This document shows, in pieces, positions 46,470 through 58,009 of a stretch of DNA of 64,000 bases; the stretch's first letter is position 1, and each line of letters starts with the position of its first letter. Source of the stretch: Loxodes magnus (taxonomy: Eukaryota > Ciliophora > Karyorelictea > Loxodida > Loxodidae); the NCBI GenBank assembly GCA_946699065.1, contig CAMPDV010000522.1, positions 1 through 64,000 of the forward strand, in the 5' to 3' direction. Position numbers and translations under genes: made by a program. The notes below the pieces were generated by a model. It ran no database searches and was not told the origin of the DNA. It worked only from the letters and a program-made list of their open reading frames with translations.

Positions 46470-49400
46470 CATAAATAGGCGGAGCAGCTTCAGTTTCAGG
46501 TTCGGTATTAAAATGCATAAGTTGTTTCTTTGGAAATTATAGAAATAAAGCCATTTACTCAGATAATAGGTGCTAAATAACATTTTAACTATATTTTTTT
46601 TTATTCTGGAAGACTTGGAAAAAAAGGAGGTATGCAACTTTTAGTTTAACTAAGCAAGGATTGGAGGAGCAGTTTATATCAGTTAAGAGTTAGATGGCAA
46701 AGCTTAACATACATCTATAACTCAAACTTTAGCTTAAATCATGCAGAAAATGCAGGAGCTGTTTATTTTGAAAACTAGTATATATATTTTGCTAATAGTT
46801 GGCTTTAATTAAACTGAGCTGTATTCTAAGGAGGAACTGTTTAATTCAAATATGCTGATAAAGGGAAAATTCTTATGTTTGATTCAAATTATTTCATCTA
46901 TAACAGAGCTTTGATTGGGAAGGGATAAAGTGGAGGTATATCAAACGATAATTTTGAACCAATACTAATTCCTAACTATAATGAAATAGAAATTTGCTAG
47001 TTCTTCGTGTATAATTTGCTAAATATGGTCCAGATTTAGCTTCAAGAGCTTTTAAGATGCAATTTACTAACAATCAAAGTATAGACTTTTATAGCTTAAC
47101 TATTGACTGTAATTAATTATTCTAGCCGCAAAGATAATTCTAGAATGCTTTTTTAAAACTGAAATAGAGTTAGCATCAAGTCAGCAAGTGAATCAATAGC
47201 TATATATTTTTGAAGGATAAATTAAATTAGATAGTACTAAATAATTAAACATCTGAAACGACTATTTAACATGCAGAAGACCAATAGGTTTCTATTACAA
47301 ACAGCAAGTATGTAAAAGTTAATGGAATTTTCATGTTGATTAACTAATAGTCACTTCTGCTCCTGGAATTCATAGTAAACTTAATTTAATTACTAATGCT
47401 ATTGTTATAAACGATGCTATCTCTGATGTAAGCTCTTCACTACTTATTTGACATCAGACTAAGAAATTGTATAAAGGAGAAGATTAGGAATCGTCAGGAA
47501 AACGTAAAATTTGTGAAGCAAATAATATTCCTTAGACCTTAATGGAACTGTATGTAAAATGACCTTTTGAGGCTATATGCTATTGAGGAGCAGACATGCT
47601 TCCTTTATAAAGATATTGACGAACTAATTATACTTCAGCTAATTTTATAGAATGCTTTAGAAAAGAATCATGACTTGGTACTTAAATATCAAACATAAGT
47701 TACTTATATGATGAGACATAAAGGAAATAAATCAACTGGAAAGGGAGTGTCAGGAAGTCTACATAGGAAGTCCGTGTAATTCTTGCTTACTTGGATATGA
47801 AAGAAAAGGTAAAAATAAATGTTCAAGGTGTCCTGATGAAATTGATAATGAATTAATTCTTGTAATTTTGTGCGCTTTAACTCTATTAATATCCTGATTC
47901 TTAATAAAATCAGCTATTTAAAGAGCGAAAAAGTTAGAGAAGTATCATTCAATCTATTTCAAGATTTTTATAAATTATATTTAACTAGCTGTTCTAACTT
48001 CTAGCTTTGATTTAAATTGGTCCAAAGAGCTTCTTTAAATATTTAACTTTTAAAAAAATGTGGAAAGCATAACTAGTTCGATTTTTAGTTTTGATTGCTT
48101 GATGTAATCAGATAGAAGAGATAAACGAAGATATATACTACATAAAACTTGTGCTTATGGTTTTTTACCTTTTATTGTATTAGTAACTTCATCTTTGTTT
48201 TGATTGATCGTTTGTTTTGTTAAAGAACATTGACTCCCATGAGAAACTAATACATCACCACTATCGCAGTTATTTTCTTCACGATTAATTCTCCGAAATA
48301 AAAGAGTTTGCTTGATCTGCTCTCTTGTATCGATATAGATGAAGAGTCATTTGTTTCCTAAGACACGACTATTTAATATTGGACTAAGGAATATAAAAAT
48401 ATGCTTATTTTGTGGGAATACCTGGGATTATTATATGAAGTTCAAAGGTTCCACTTATAATACTCATCTATTACGAAAGCAAAAATTAAAGTTTCATACT
48501 TTTTTCTCTAAACAGCAAGTTTGGATTCTTATAAATAGGGTATAAAAAGGAAGCTTGATACTGGGAGTTTGTCATATTTATAGAAAGCTTTCGATTTCAC
48601 TAGTTTCAGCGTTTTTTATATAAATGAAGTACAACTGTAAACATTGTCAGTTATGCTAATCTTAGGAATAAGTTTTAATCTATAGTTAAGATATTAGCTT
48701 TTTATAAGCATCTCCTTAAATAACTATGAGAAATGAAGCATTCTAGTATCCACCTTAACTATCTTCTGCGGACTTCTCTCATAAAACGTTTCTTTTAGTG
48801 AATCATAGAATCTAAAATACGACTTTGCTTTAGTGATTTTGTATTCTAACTCTCATTTCTTCTATATTGATTATCTCAGACGTTTCTAGTAATTTCCCAA
48901 ATGATAATGATGGCTTCACATAAGTTCTGACGATTTAATGTCCTTGTGTAAACATAAAGGTAAGATTGCTTGACTTTATCTAAGAATAAAATCAAAATTA
49001 GTTAAGCAAATAAAAGAGAATACTTATAAAGAACCTAGAGAGGCAAAAAGTAGTAATGTTAAAAGTAATATCAGGATAAAGAAAACTAACGCTAGTTCTT
49101 CAAATAGGAGGCAAAAGAAGGATGGAAATATTTTAATTTCTACTAGAATGGAAGAGCGGTAAGGTATAAATGATGAGAATGATCAAATAATGGACTTTTA
49201 TATATAAAACCTAAAATAGGAAGTAGAATATACCGTTTTAAAGTAAGAACAAGAAAATTCTGACCTTTAACTATAAAAATCTTATAGAGAGCCTAATTTA
49301 AATCAAAGGAAAAATGTTTAGATATTTTAGGATTTTAATGAAGAAGATGAGGGAGTTTAAAAAGTTCAAAGCTTACATTTAACGCATTTAATATACCTGC

Positions 49401-49945
49401 TTAAAAACTAAAATAGGTAAGGAGGCTTTAAAATCCTTTTGTTAGAAATGAGACAAAAAATTTTAAATAAAATATATTAAAACAGTCTAAAGGAGAAAAT
49501 ATAAAGAGAGGAGAAGTTCAGCTTGTAAGAAATTAAATTAATTTTCTTTTTTGAAGAACAAACTGTATCAGAAGTAAAAAACTAATAATCTTAAGATAAT
49601 GCTTTTGATAGTGCCTTCGAAGAAAGAGACTGAATCATCACTATGACAATAAATATTGGCAAGATAATAATGAGAATAGCTTACTTTGTTAATTCCTTAA
49701 AATATAGTCGAAAAGGAAAATGAAGGTCTTAAATTTCCTTCAATAAAGAAATAAAAAAATCAGTCTTCAAAGTTCAAAGCTTTGCAAAAGAGTTCTTAAG
49801 AAAGCTTTTAACATTTAAAAAGTGAATAAAAGGCAAGGAAGTAGAAAAATAAAAATCTCTTAGCGATATTCAAGAAATTTAATTTGACTCATCTGAGGAA
49901 TTGAAAGATATTACTAAGAGTCAATTGAGCTGAATAGATTTTTGA
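46470..49945 (+). CDS. Beta-helix, Cys-rich, multipass membrane protein (frame interrupted)
   Basis: This has the architecture of the large ciliate surface-protein family. The N-terminal part (46480-47100) has parallel beta-helix repeats: GGAVYIS, NAGAVYFEN, QGGTVQF, AKYGPDLAS. At 47754-47860 a Cys-rich stretch follows (C-x2-C-x3-GYE ... C-x2-CP), leading straight into membrane segments from about 47865. FDLNWSKELLQIFNF and FSFDCLM near 48006-48110 match the typical juxtamembrane region. A charged cytoplasmic tail ends at TGA 49943-49945. TGA encodes Trp in membrane segments (SLFWLIV, LLISWFL) and before IDF at the C terminus. Frame changes by one base occur near 46700 and 47015; a further change near 48519-48538 fits a 20-nt GT-AG intron. 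The 47100-47750 part is poorly resolved. The 5' end is not found. It may be a decaying gene or contain sequencing errors. Confidence 0.65.
48519..48538 (+). other. Candidate 20-nt GT-AG intron
   Basis: Removing 20 bases that begin GTTTGG and end AATAG joins two protein-like frames of the membrane-protein gene: upstream FFSKQQ, downstream GIKRKLDTGSLSYLQKAF. The frame change required is +2 and 20 bases supply exactly that. Heterotrich ciliates are known to have 15-nt introns, so tiny introns are plausible. A one-base indel is the alternative. Confidence 0.4.
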
Positions 49946-51371
49946 TTATGCACAATATTTAATTCAATAATTTAATTAAAAAATAATTATATAATAAAGC
50001 ATCTTTTAACTAATTTTAATTTTAGATAATTAAGCTTTAAGGTTATCTACTTGATTATTATTATAGTTCATATTACTTAATTGATATAAGCAAGATAATA
50101 TTTGAGATTAATATTAGAAAGGTATTATGTTAAGAGAATAATAGAAGCATTTTAATTTTGAAAATTATACATTTCATTAGTATTATATTTCAATAAACGG
50201 ATGCCTTTCTTTAAACTCTATAAAGATCAATAATTTAAGTTAGATAATCCTTTTTATTAATTATTTATTAGAATATTTTTATTTTTGGCTTATATCTTCA
50301 ATATCTTCTAATCTTTTTCCGTAAGATTTTAGAATTTCTTTGTTAAAAGCACGAATGCTTCTTTAATAACTTTCAATGCTCAGGTATAAAAATAATCGCT
50401 TTAAGGCTTCTATTTTCATTTTACCTTTCTGATGAAATTTTTATTTTAGAATGAGGAGTTTTAAAGATTATTATTTGGAAAAACTTAAAAGACTTATTTC
50501 ACTAGTTTAATAAAGCTAAAAGTAATTTGCATTATAAAAGAAGCTCTTATAGCTTAGATTAGATGCAGAAGTTACAATTTGAATATTTTTAAATTAACTA
50601 AAAGTTTATACGATTTCTTTAAATCTAAAATCTCTTCTTTCAGATTATAAATTTAACACTTCCCAATTTAAGTTTTCTTAGCTATTAATACTATTTTACT
50701 TTGCTCTTATTCTTTATTTGCTATTCTAACTAAGAGTAAATTGACTGGTTATAAAAGATTTGTATAACTCTTTAGAAATTATTAATTTATGCTGCTGTTC
50801 TATGTCTTAAATAGATATTTAAACTTAATCTTCATTTAATTTGTTCTATCTTCTAACTGCTAATTTCAATCTTTCTTCTATATACCAGCTTTATATTTAT
50901 TGTATCTTAGAAATATAGGGTAACTAGATATTAATAACAAGTAGTCTGTTTCTTTTATATCTTTAATAGTTGAGAGACATTAAATTTCTTGTCCATTTGC
51001 TCATACTAGCATTTATAGTTTATATTTTGATAATAAGATAAAAATGATTTCTCAATATAAGGTATAATCATAACTAGATCTATAACCTTCTATAGCTTAG
51101 ACTAACTATATAGTAATAAGTATTTTACTTAATTAAAGAGACTTTAGTTAATTCTAAAATTAATAAATTCTAATTTTTTAATTAATATAATTAAAATTAA
51201 ATATATAAATGCTACAACGCTTCAACAAACACTTTTATACCATCTAAAAAGGACACAGAAAGTAACAACCCTCATCTCTAACTAACACGTCTTCTTCCTA
51301 GAAATAATCTTCTTCTCAAAAACCTACAAGAATAATAGACTCAACTAGGAACTTCTAGGCCAACCTAAAAG
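49946..51371. other. A+T-rich DNA and 5' leader of retroelement
   Basis: No gene is recognised from 49946 to about 51190. The last 180 bp (51190-51371) have higher G+C, with C-rich words such as AACAACCCTCATCTC, and probably belong to the 5' untranslated leader of ORF1-like copy B. Confidence 0.35.
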
Positions 51372-52256
51372 ATGGGACAAAAGCGCAAAAAGGCTAACCC
51401 GATGACACCAACTGAAGAGGAAGGACCTAGAAAGGTACTGGAGACGTAAGAAGCAGCAGCCGTGCAAGAGTTTGCGATGCCATAGTTCCAGGAAGAACAA
51501 GCATAAATTTTAGTCGCATTCTCTGACCTGAAGGAGGAAGTAAAGAAGCTAAAATTAGAGAAAAGAGCTCTAAAAAATCAAGTTAATGAGCTCAAGGAAT
51601 GGAAAGAAAGCCTCTGGGAAGTCTACGATCGAGAGCAAAATACTTTCTTCAGGGAAATGGGATTGCTGAAGCAGAGAACAACTGTGCTTGAAGAGAACAG
51701 CAAGCAGCAACAGTAGTAGGAATTCAAAGTTAGGACAATTCAAGATCCAATGGATATAGAAGGAGCTACTAATTTACCGAGGAGTCCAGACAAGAAATGA
51801 ATTAGGAATAAACCAAGATGTTTTGTATGCAAACAAACTGGACATAAATATAGACAATGTTAGAAATTGAAATTAATTAAATAATAGTACTGGAATAGAA
51901 AATAATAAGAAAAATAATAGTACTAATATTAGGATAAGATTAGACGAGAATTCTGTAACTAATTTTATCCGTCAGGAGGTCAAATCTACAAACCGAAGTG
52001 GTACATAATCCAAGGCGACTGAAGAAAGAGTTCTGAAGGGAGCTGGTTCCAGCCAGGTTATCAAACTGGTCCTGTGAACACGAGGTTGAAAGTCCTCCAA
52101 GTTCACTAAACTCCAATTTAAACTTTTTAATTTAGTAATATATATAATTAAAATAATTATAAAGGAACATTGACATTAAAATAGGTTAAATGTAAGAAGT
52201 TTACTCATTTTCTGGGATTTGCAACCCATTTTCAAGTAGTTGATTTTTATCAATGA
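51372..52256 (+). mobile_element. Retroelement ORF1/Gag-like gene, copy B (best preserved)
   Basis: ATG at 51372 starts a basic protein of up to 294 residues in a G+C-rich island. About residues 45-110 form a Lys/Glu/Leu coiled coil (FSDLKEEVKKLKLEKRALKN). A perfect CCHC zinc knuckle lies at 51825-51866 (C-x2-C-x4-H-x4-C: CFVCKQTGHKYRQC), followed by a Gln-rich stretch with QQYW (TGG) and a Trp/Gly-rich tail. TGA occurs in frame at 51798 (KKW, just before the knuckle) and 52020 (IIQGDW). Because the GD motif continues in copies A and C, both TGAs are probably Trp. Composition turns A+T-rich after ~52115, so the protein may end earlier than the first downstream TGA at 52254. The expected role is binding of retroelement RNA as ORF1p. 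No reverse transcriptase follows directly. Confidence 0.78.
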
Positions 52257-52940
52257 AAGAACTACTTTACTCTCCAATCTACTCTTTTCTACTGTTATAA
52301 TTACCGATTAAGTGTCAATTTCTTCTTATATATAATTCTCTAAGGATAGCAGAACATCTTCCTAAAATATTATGATATTTTCTTTTCTAATCAGTATCTC
52401 TCTTCTCAATAAGTTCTACCTATTATAGAAAAATTAGGACTGTTAATAAAGGTGTTTTTCGCTTCTGCAAGAAATAGCATTTCTTCGAAAATAAACTAAG
52501 ATAATTTATTGAGTGTGCAGGAGCATTATCTTTTTCCAGATCAATTTTATCCTCTATTTCCTTCTTTTATGTTTGTCATTTTTTGATTTTCAATTGCATT
52601 TTTGCCAAATTTTCTTATACTTTTTCATGCTTATCTCCCAGTTCTGTTAGCTTTTATTGATAAATTTTAGATTGTTTGCTCTTGTTTTGTGATATGCTTT
52701 AAATGGGTATAGATCTCACTTTCAGACAGATATCTTGACTTTTTCTACTGTTATATTTAGTCTCTTCATTAACTTATATGAATAAATAGCTTTTTTCTAT
52801 TTTTATCTTTTTTGCATCAACTTCTTCTTTATTAATTCAAATGTAAGTTTTAATATTTTTACATATTTATTATGAATATAAATAATTAAAGACTTAAGCT
52901 TTGAAAAGTTAATTATAGATATTAAGAAAACAGATGTTAA
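52257..52940. other. A+T-rich spacer
   Basis: No feature is recognised. The region is T-rich on the plus strand and leads into the helical coding-like segment at about 52950. Confidence 0.3.
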
Positions 52941-53204
52941 CAACTTCTTAAAAAAATTAGGACCAGGGAAAGGGTACCTAAAAGGTTGCCCATAAATCAA
53001 AAGTTCCATCACTGAAGATAACCTAGAAAATAGGCTAAAAATATTATAAACTTGGGAGACTCAACTTTACCACAGAGCAGTAAATAAGCTATGGTTAGCT
53101 GATAAAAATGGAACTGGACCTTCAGAAAAAATTCAACAAATAAAGAGAGACAATAAGAGATTTTTGGAAAACTTGAAATAGGAGAGGAGAAAGAATAGAG
53201 ATTC

Positions 53205-53232
53205 ATGACTTAAGAAAGAGATCTTAAGTCAT
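53205..53232. other. Perfect 11-bp hairpin
   Basis: ATGACTTAAGA and its exact complement TCTTAAGTCAT are separated by six bases. It lies within the helical coding-like segment of copy E, so its role, if any, is unclear. Confidence 0.7.
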
Positions 53233-53386
53233 CTGAAATATTTCACAAGAACAGAACAAGCAATCATAAAACTAGCAATAGAAGTAGAAAGAATTGAGCA
53301 AAAATATAGAAAAAATATAATAAATCAACAAAAATTGCAACGTTAAATGAAAATAAAGGAATAAATAAATAAATAAATTTGATTAT

Positions 53387-53420
53387 AGGGCGCGTAGCAC
53401 TCTCGTTGGTGCGCAGCTCT
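53387..53420. repeat. GCGCGTAGC hairpin module, copy 2
   Basis: This second occurrence of the module at 38533-38566 runs from AGGGCGCGTAGC to GGTGCGCAGCTCT, followed by TT and a long A run. It differs from the first copy at only a few positions despite the A+T-rich surroundings. Confidence 0.6.
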
Positions 53421-53439
53421 TTAAAAAAAAAAATGTTTC

Positions 53440-53585
53440 ATACTGACAAGAATGTTTGTTACTGATAAAATTATCAGATACTGATAAACCTTGTTCAATA
53501 TTGGTATAATTATTCAGTACTGATAAAAATGTTCAATACTGATATAATTTCAGAATACTCGTAATCTTTAATACTTGTTGGAGGT
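53440..53585 (+). repeat. Degenerate 19-bp tandem repeat
   Basis: Units of 18-20 bp beginning TACTGATA and ending TTCA(A/G) recur about seven times, for example at 53460, 53479, 53518 and 53537. The unit degenerates toward the G+C-rich island at 53587. Tandem 19-mers are known in the terminal repeats of Tetrahymena Tlr elements, but no such arm is present here. Confidence 0.75.
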
Positions 53586-53586
53586 T

Positions 53587-53880
53587 CAAGGACATGGCAG
53601 GATTGTGTCTCATTGCATCACCAAAGCAGAGGACGACATGTGTCAATTATGGGTACTTAAATTCCCCACCTCTGATGAAGCTCGCAATATTATTTCTTTT
53701 TAGTTCCAGAATTAAAAATAAACGAAGCCAAGCCAGTGTCGAAGGTCTAAGAATCTTATGTCTCGAGGCCAAACCAAAGCAGAGGAAGACATGTGTCAAT
53801 TATGGGTACTTAACTTCCCCAACCTCTGATGAAGATGACCTTGTTGTTCACCTTCGAACAACTATGGCGGTTTTTATTTA
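53587..53880 (+). repeat. Duplicated ~145-bp segment in G+C-rich island
   Basis: Two copies of a segment sharing AAAGCAGAGGA(C/A)GACATGTG and CAATTATGGGTACTTAA begin at 53623 and 53776. They are about 95% identical over ~60 bp but differ by one inserted C, which shifts the reading frame. In the shared frame both encode a Cys-Gln-Leu-Trp-Val-Leu segment. Confidence 0.75.
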
Positions 53881-54270
53881 ATATAATAAAATAAACTAAT
53901 GATAATCGAAGGTTAAAAAACTACAGGTTTAAGCCTAAACGAGAAATGAAAAGATATTACTACCGTAACTCTAAAACGCGAATATAGAAAAAAAGCTAGA
54001 AATTTTATAGCTTTAAATAATAGTTCTGAAACAACTAAAGAAGCTGGAGAACAAAAAGAAAAGAAATCATCAAATAAAAAGAAAAAGAGAAATAGATAAT
54101 GCAACAAATTCGGGAAAATGTATAAGAAAATAGGTACCAAGCACTATCTAGGTAAAAGATACCTCAAGGATAAAATACATATCAAGGAGAGAGTTTGAGA
54201 GATTTCAAATTTTAGAATTTAGTCTCTAGAACAATCCAGAGGTTGCGGATAAGAGATTAAAATATCATCA

Positions 54271-56569
54271 AAAAATCCAAGTTTTAAATTTTTTATTAAT
54301 ATAAATAAGATAAACCAATTTTATATTTGCTTTCATTAAATTTTTCTTTATGATTTTTATATCCAAATTTTAATTTTAATTTTAAAGTTAAAAATTCAAA
54401 TAGTAAAGAAAAAAATTCTATAATTTAAAAATAATTGAAAAATAGAAAGTATAAATACTATTAAAAATATATAAGTGAAGCAAGTAAAAATTAAAGAAAG
54501 TATAAGATTAAAGAAATACAAAAAATTAAAACTTAAAAAGAAAAAAATAAAAATATTTCAATATAAAAAATATTAAAAATAAGTTTTAAGTGAAAAAACG
54601 TTTAATTTAATTTAAAAAAAAGTTTACTTTCAATTATAAAAATTTAACAAAATTATTGAAAGAAAACTAAAATAAAATAAAATCTAAATAAAATTAAGAT
54701 AAAATATTTTAAATCATAAAAATATTAACATCTTTTTTCGATCAGATTTTTATTTAATAAGAACATTTTTGAAAAATTAATTGGCCTATTCATAAAAGAA
54801 TTAAAAATAATTAAAAGTATTAAATAATATTAGAAAAATACGTTTATAATAAAGTGAATTTATATATATTTCTTCTTTGGATTTTTCATTAAATTGAAAA
54901 AAAACAAGGGTATATATTTTGTTATTTTTTTTCAATAAAATACTTAAAACTAAAGTTTTGAGATATGAAAATGCAAAATAAGAATATTAAATTATTTGGA
55001 AATTATTCTAAAGTGATTTAATTAGATTTATGTATATATGTAACCATTAATCACAGTAAATAAGATTAATTAACCTTAAGAAAAAAATGGATTATTTACA
55101 AAAACAAAATAGAATGATATGAAAGAAATAGATGACGGGCAGGTGTATTTTGATTATTAAACTTTCCCATTCTCTTAAACTATAGTTATTAAACACTTAT
55201 TCATTAGCAGCTAATATTTAATATTCTTAGTTTTCCATAAATTAATAGGAACATTATACTTTACTAAGTACTTGTTAAGGAAAATCTAATTGTAAGCATT
55301 GATTACTCTTTTATTATGCATTATTATTAAAAGAGACATAAAATATTATAAAGGTAGCATATATCTATGACAGTAAATACTTATATATTAAATATAAGCA
55401 TTTTAAATAAAATATAGCAAAGCATATAAATGAGACATAGAGAATTAATAACTAAATTAGTTTCTGTCTAAACAATAAAAGAATACTAACTTCTATTTTT
55501 AGATTTATTGTCTCATAAATAAAAGAAACTTTGATAATCTGCTATTAATATAAAAAACTAAAAGCAATACTTAATATAAACTTTATAACTAATTTAGGAA
55601 TTAAATATATATATAAATTTAGTATTCTTAGTAAAATATCATTACTACAATATACAGTTACTTAATCACATTATATTATTACTATTACTTAAATTTAATT
55701 AATTAAAGTAGAATATGTTTATTTAAAGCATTATAAGATAAATAAACAAAATTAGAAAATAAGAAAGTTTAAAATAAAATTATTATAAAAGCTTACTAAA
55801 TGTAACCCCATAACATTAGTATTCGAAGAAGAAAAAGTTTTAAGTATGCGACTTCATTAAAATAAAATTGAAGAAAGTAACACAAGAACAATAAATTAGG
55901 AATCAAATTAAAATAATCTAATTATTTGAAGAATGGATCAAAAGCTAACAAAATTAAAAAAAGATAGAAAGAAAATAGAAATATAGCAATTAAAAATTTA
56001 TTTTGTAAATACTATAATTTATTAAATTAATTATATCTCTTCTGACTACTTAAAAGTAGATTTAGCAGCTGTTCTTGGATAATAAATCCCAATAAAACTA
56101 AATAAATGAAGACTTTATGGATATTAAGAAAGAGTAAAAGTTAGCTTACATTTATAATTAGAGACTTATATTAAGATGTTGATTCTGTAAAAGGTTAGTA
56201 TAGGTGACAAAACAGTGCTGATAAATTAAAAATTTAAATAATAGAAAAAAAAAGACTAGGGAACAAACTGTGTTAAATATCGCTCACGAGAAAGTTAAAT
56301 TTAAAGAAGAAAATTTCATTATGAAATAGTATTACATGAATCAAAAAGGAAAGCAAATAAGATACAAATTAAGAAAAAGATAAAAAGAGTTACAAGTAGA
56401 ATATTCTTAAAAATAGCTAGAAGAGAACTGAGCTAAAAGAAAGAATAAAAAAATCTATCAACAATTTAGGAATTAACAAGATACATTTCATTAAAAACCG
56501 ATTAATAAAACTTTTTATATTTTTATTAATTAATGAAATTTAGCCTCTCATTTTATGCTAAAAAGCTGA
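54271..56569. other. Very A+T-rich DNA, nothing recognised
   Basis: This 2.3-kb stretch has long A and T runs and no recognisable gene, RNA or structured repeat. Confidence 0.4.
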
Positions 56570-57339
56570 GAGGGATCTGTCTAAATTATTTTAAAGGCAA
56601 AGTTCCTCTTGGAGTCGCCAGTTTCTTGAATATATTTTCCCTGTAGAATTATCCATTCGAGTAATATATCTTGGCTAGTCTCTTCCATAATTCTCTTGAA
56701 TTTTTGCTTTGAACTTTTGAACTCTAAACATCGTCTTATTAGGTGACTCGTCTACATACATAAATAACATTTTTTGAACACTCTTTTTTGTCTTGGCTGT
56801 TGTTCTTTAGATTTTTTTCCACAGCAAGGACGGAGAGTATTGCGATAGGTTCCACTTCCATCTTATCCAGCTGAATCTAAGGTCGAAGTTGGAGTTGAGG
56901 TTGGAAATTAGCTGTCACTCCAGGAAACTCCACTTAGGATCCTTTCATCTTGGTGATCTCTTCCTTGAGGTAATAGATAACAGATTCATTTCTTGGAACT
57001 CTAATGGTTCTTGCGAGACTTATTCAAGTCTCTCCCGCATTTCTGAATTCTCAAACCTTAGAGCTCCCAATAAGTTACATAGTTTTTCGACGTTGTAAGG
57101 GACATCCTATTCTTCAAAATCAACTTAGTAATAATCTTCCTCTTGTGCCTTGAAAGGTCTGATTCTTTAAGGTGATTAGGTTTGGTTAATTTCTATTTCT
57201 TCAGGACTTTGTTTTAGGTTAGTCCTGCTTCATAGTCGTGTTTCAAAGGCTTGTGTCGAGGAGTTACTTAATGAGTCCCACCAACTCTTAGCTTCTTTAA
57301 CTCTTTGGCATCTAGAAAGTCTTTTCTTATTCCAGCCAT
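56570..57339 (-). mobile_element. Retroelement ORF1/Gag-like gene, copy C (frameshifted)
   Basis: This G+C-rich island reads on the minus strand from an ATG at 57339. It includes an acidic middle segment (EEDYYQVDFEEQDVPYNVEK), a helix (NSEMRERLEQVSQEPLEFQE) and a CCHC zinc knuckle at 56728-56769 (C-x2-C-x4-H-x4-C: CYLCMQTSHLIRRC). After the knuckle come basic residues and the tail YIQETGDSKRN, comparable with the tails of copies A and B. The frame changes at least twice, near 57210 and before the knuckle, so this copy is inactive unless the assembly has indel errors. Its orientation is opposite to copies A and B. Confidence 0.7.
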
Positions 57340-58009
57340 TTTTAACTGTATATTATTATTAATAAAACTTAACTAAAATTTTGATGATCCTATTAAAGGG
57401 GAAATTCTATAATTTATTATTATTATAATTGATTAAATATTATATTAAGAATTACTTTACAATTAATAACAACAAGTATGCTTATCAAGAAATAAAAGTT
57501 AAATAAATAGCATTTCCTAATCTTAAATAATACTAAATTAAAAAACATAAAAAATAAAAAAGGAAAATTCTTTAGCAAATAGATCAATTATAATATTTAT
57601 TCTAGCATAAATTTTAATAAATTTAGAAAAAAGATTAAATAAATTGAAAATGATGAATGATATTAATTAGTATAAATATAGATAAAGTAACTGATTAATT
57701 AAAACTTTATTACCTCTGCATACATAAAAAATCCAAATTATTTAAATAATAAAACTTCTTAATTCCTTAAGAACAAAAATCTTCCTTAACTTAGCATCTT
57801 AATGATTCTAGATTTTTAATTTTTTTAATTAGTTTAAACTATAACAAATATTGATTAATTTTAGATAAATTTAATAGATAAATATTATATATTTTTAATT
57901 AAATGTATATTGCTTGGTGAGCAAAAAATTAGCAATTTAACATATTATTTTAAAAAAACTTGTAAAATGTATTAATAATGAGATTTTCTTAATAATAATA
58001 ATAGATGGA
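57340..58009. other. A+T-rich spacer between two ORF1-like copies
   Basis: Nothing is recognised here. It probably includes the 5' region of copy C and the 3' end of copy D. Confidence 0.35.

Larger units (their letters stand above)
52950..54270 (+). mobile_element. ORF1-like retroelement remnant, copy E
   Basis: From about 52990 to 53340 one plus-strand frame encodes a long charged helix with regular heptads (LKILQTWETQLYHRAVNKLW, EQAIIKLAIEVERIEQKYR), typical of retroelement ORF1 coiled coils. It is followed by the GCGCGTAGC module, 19-bp tandem repeats and a G+C-rich island (53587-53880) holding two copies of a Cys/Trp-containing segment (MCQLWVLKFPTSDEA and MCQLWVLNFP). Near 54095 a sequence resembling a broken zinc finger appears (CNKFGKMYKKIGTKHYL). 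Frames shift between these parts. I take it as a degenerate ORF1 or composite of two insertions; no family can be named with confidence. Confidence 0.45.

Noticed and set aside
46401-46637. Minus-strand frame at the start of the membrane-protein gene
   Set aside because: It overlaps the first beta-helix repeats on the plus strand and has no motif of its own.
53594-53881. A genuine 95-residue protein in the G+C island
   Set aside because: The two internal copies are out of frame with one another by one base, so the frame that spans both is likely a decay product; reported as a duplication.
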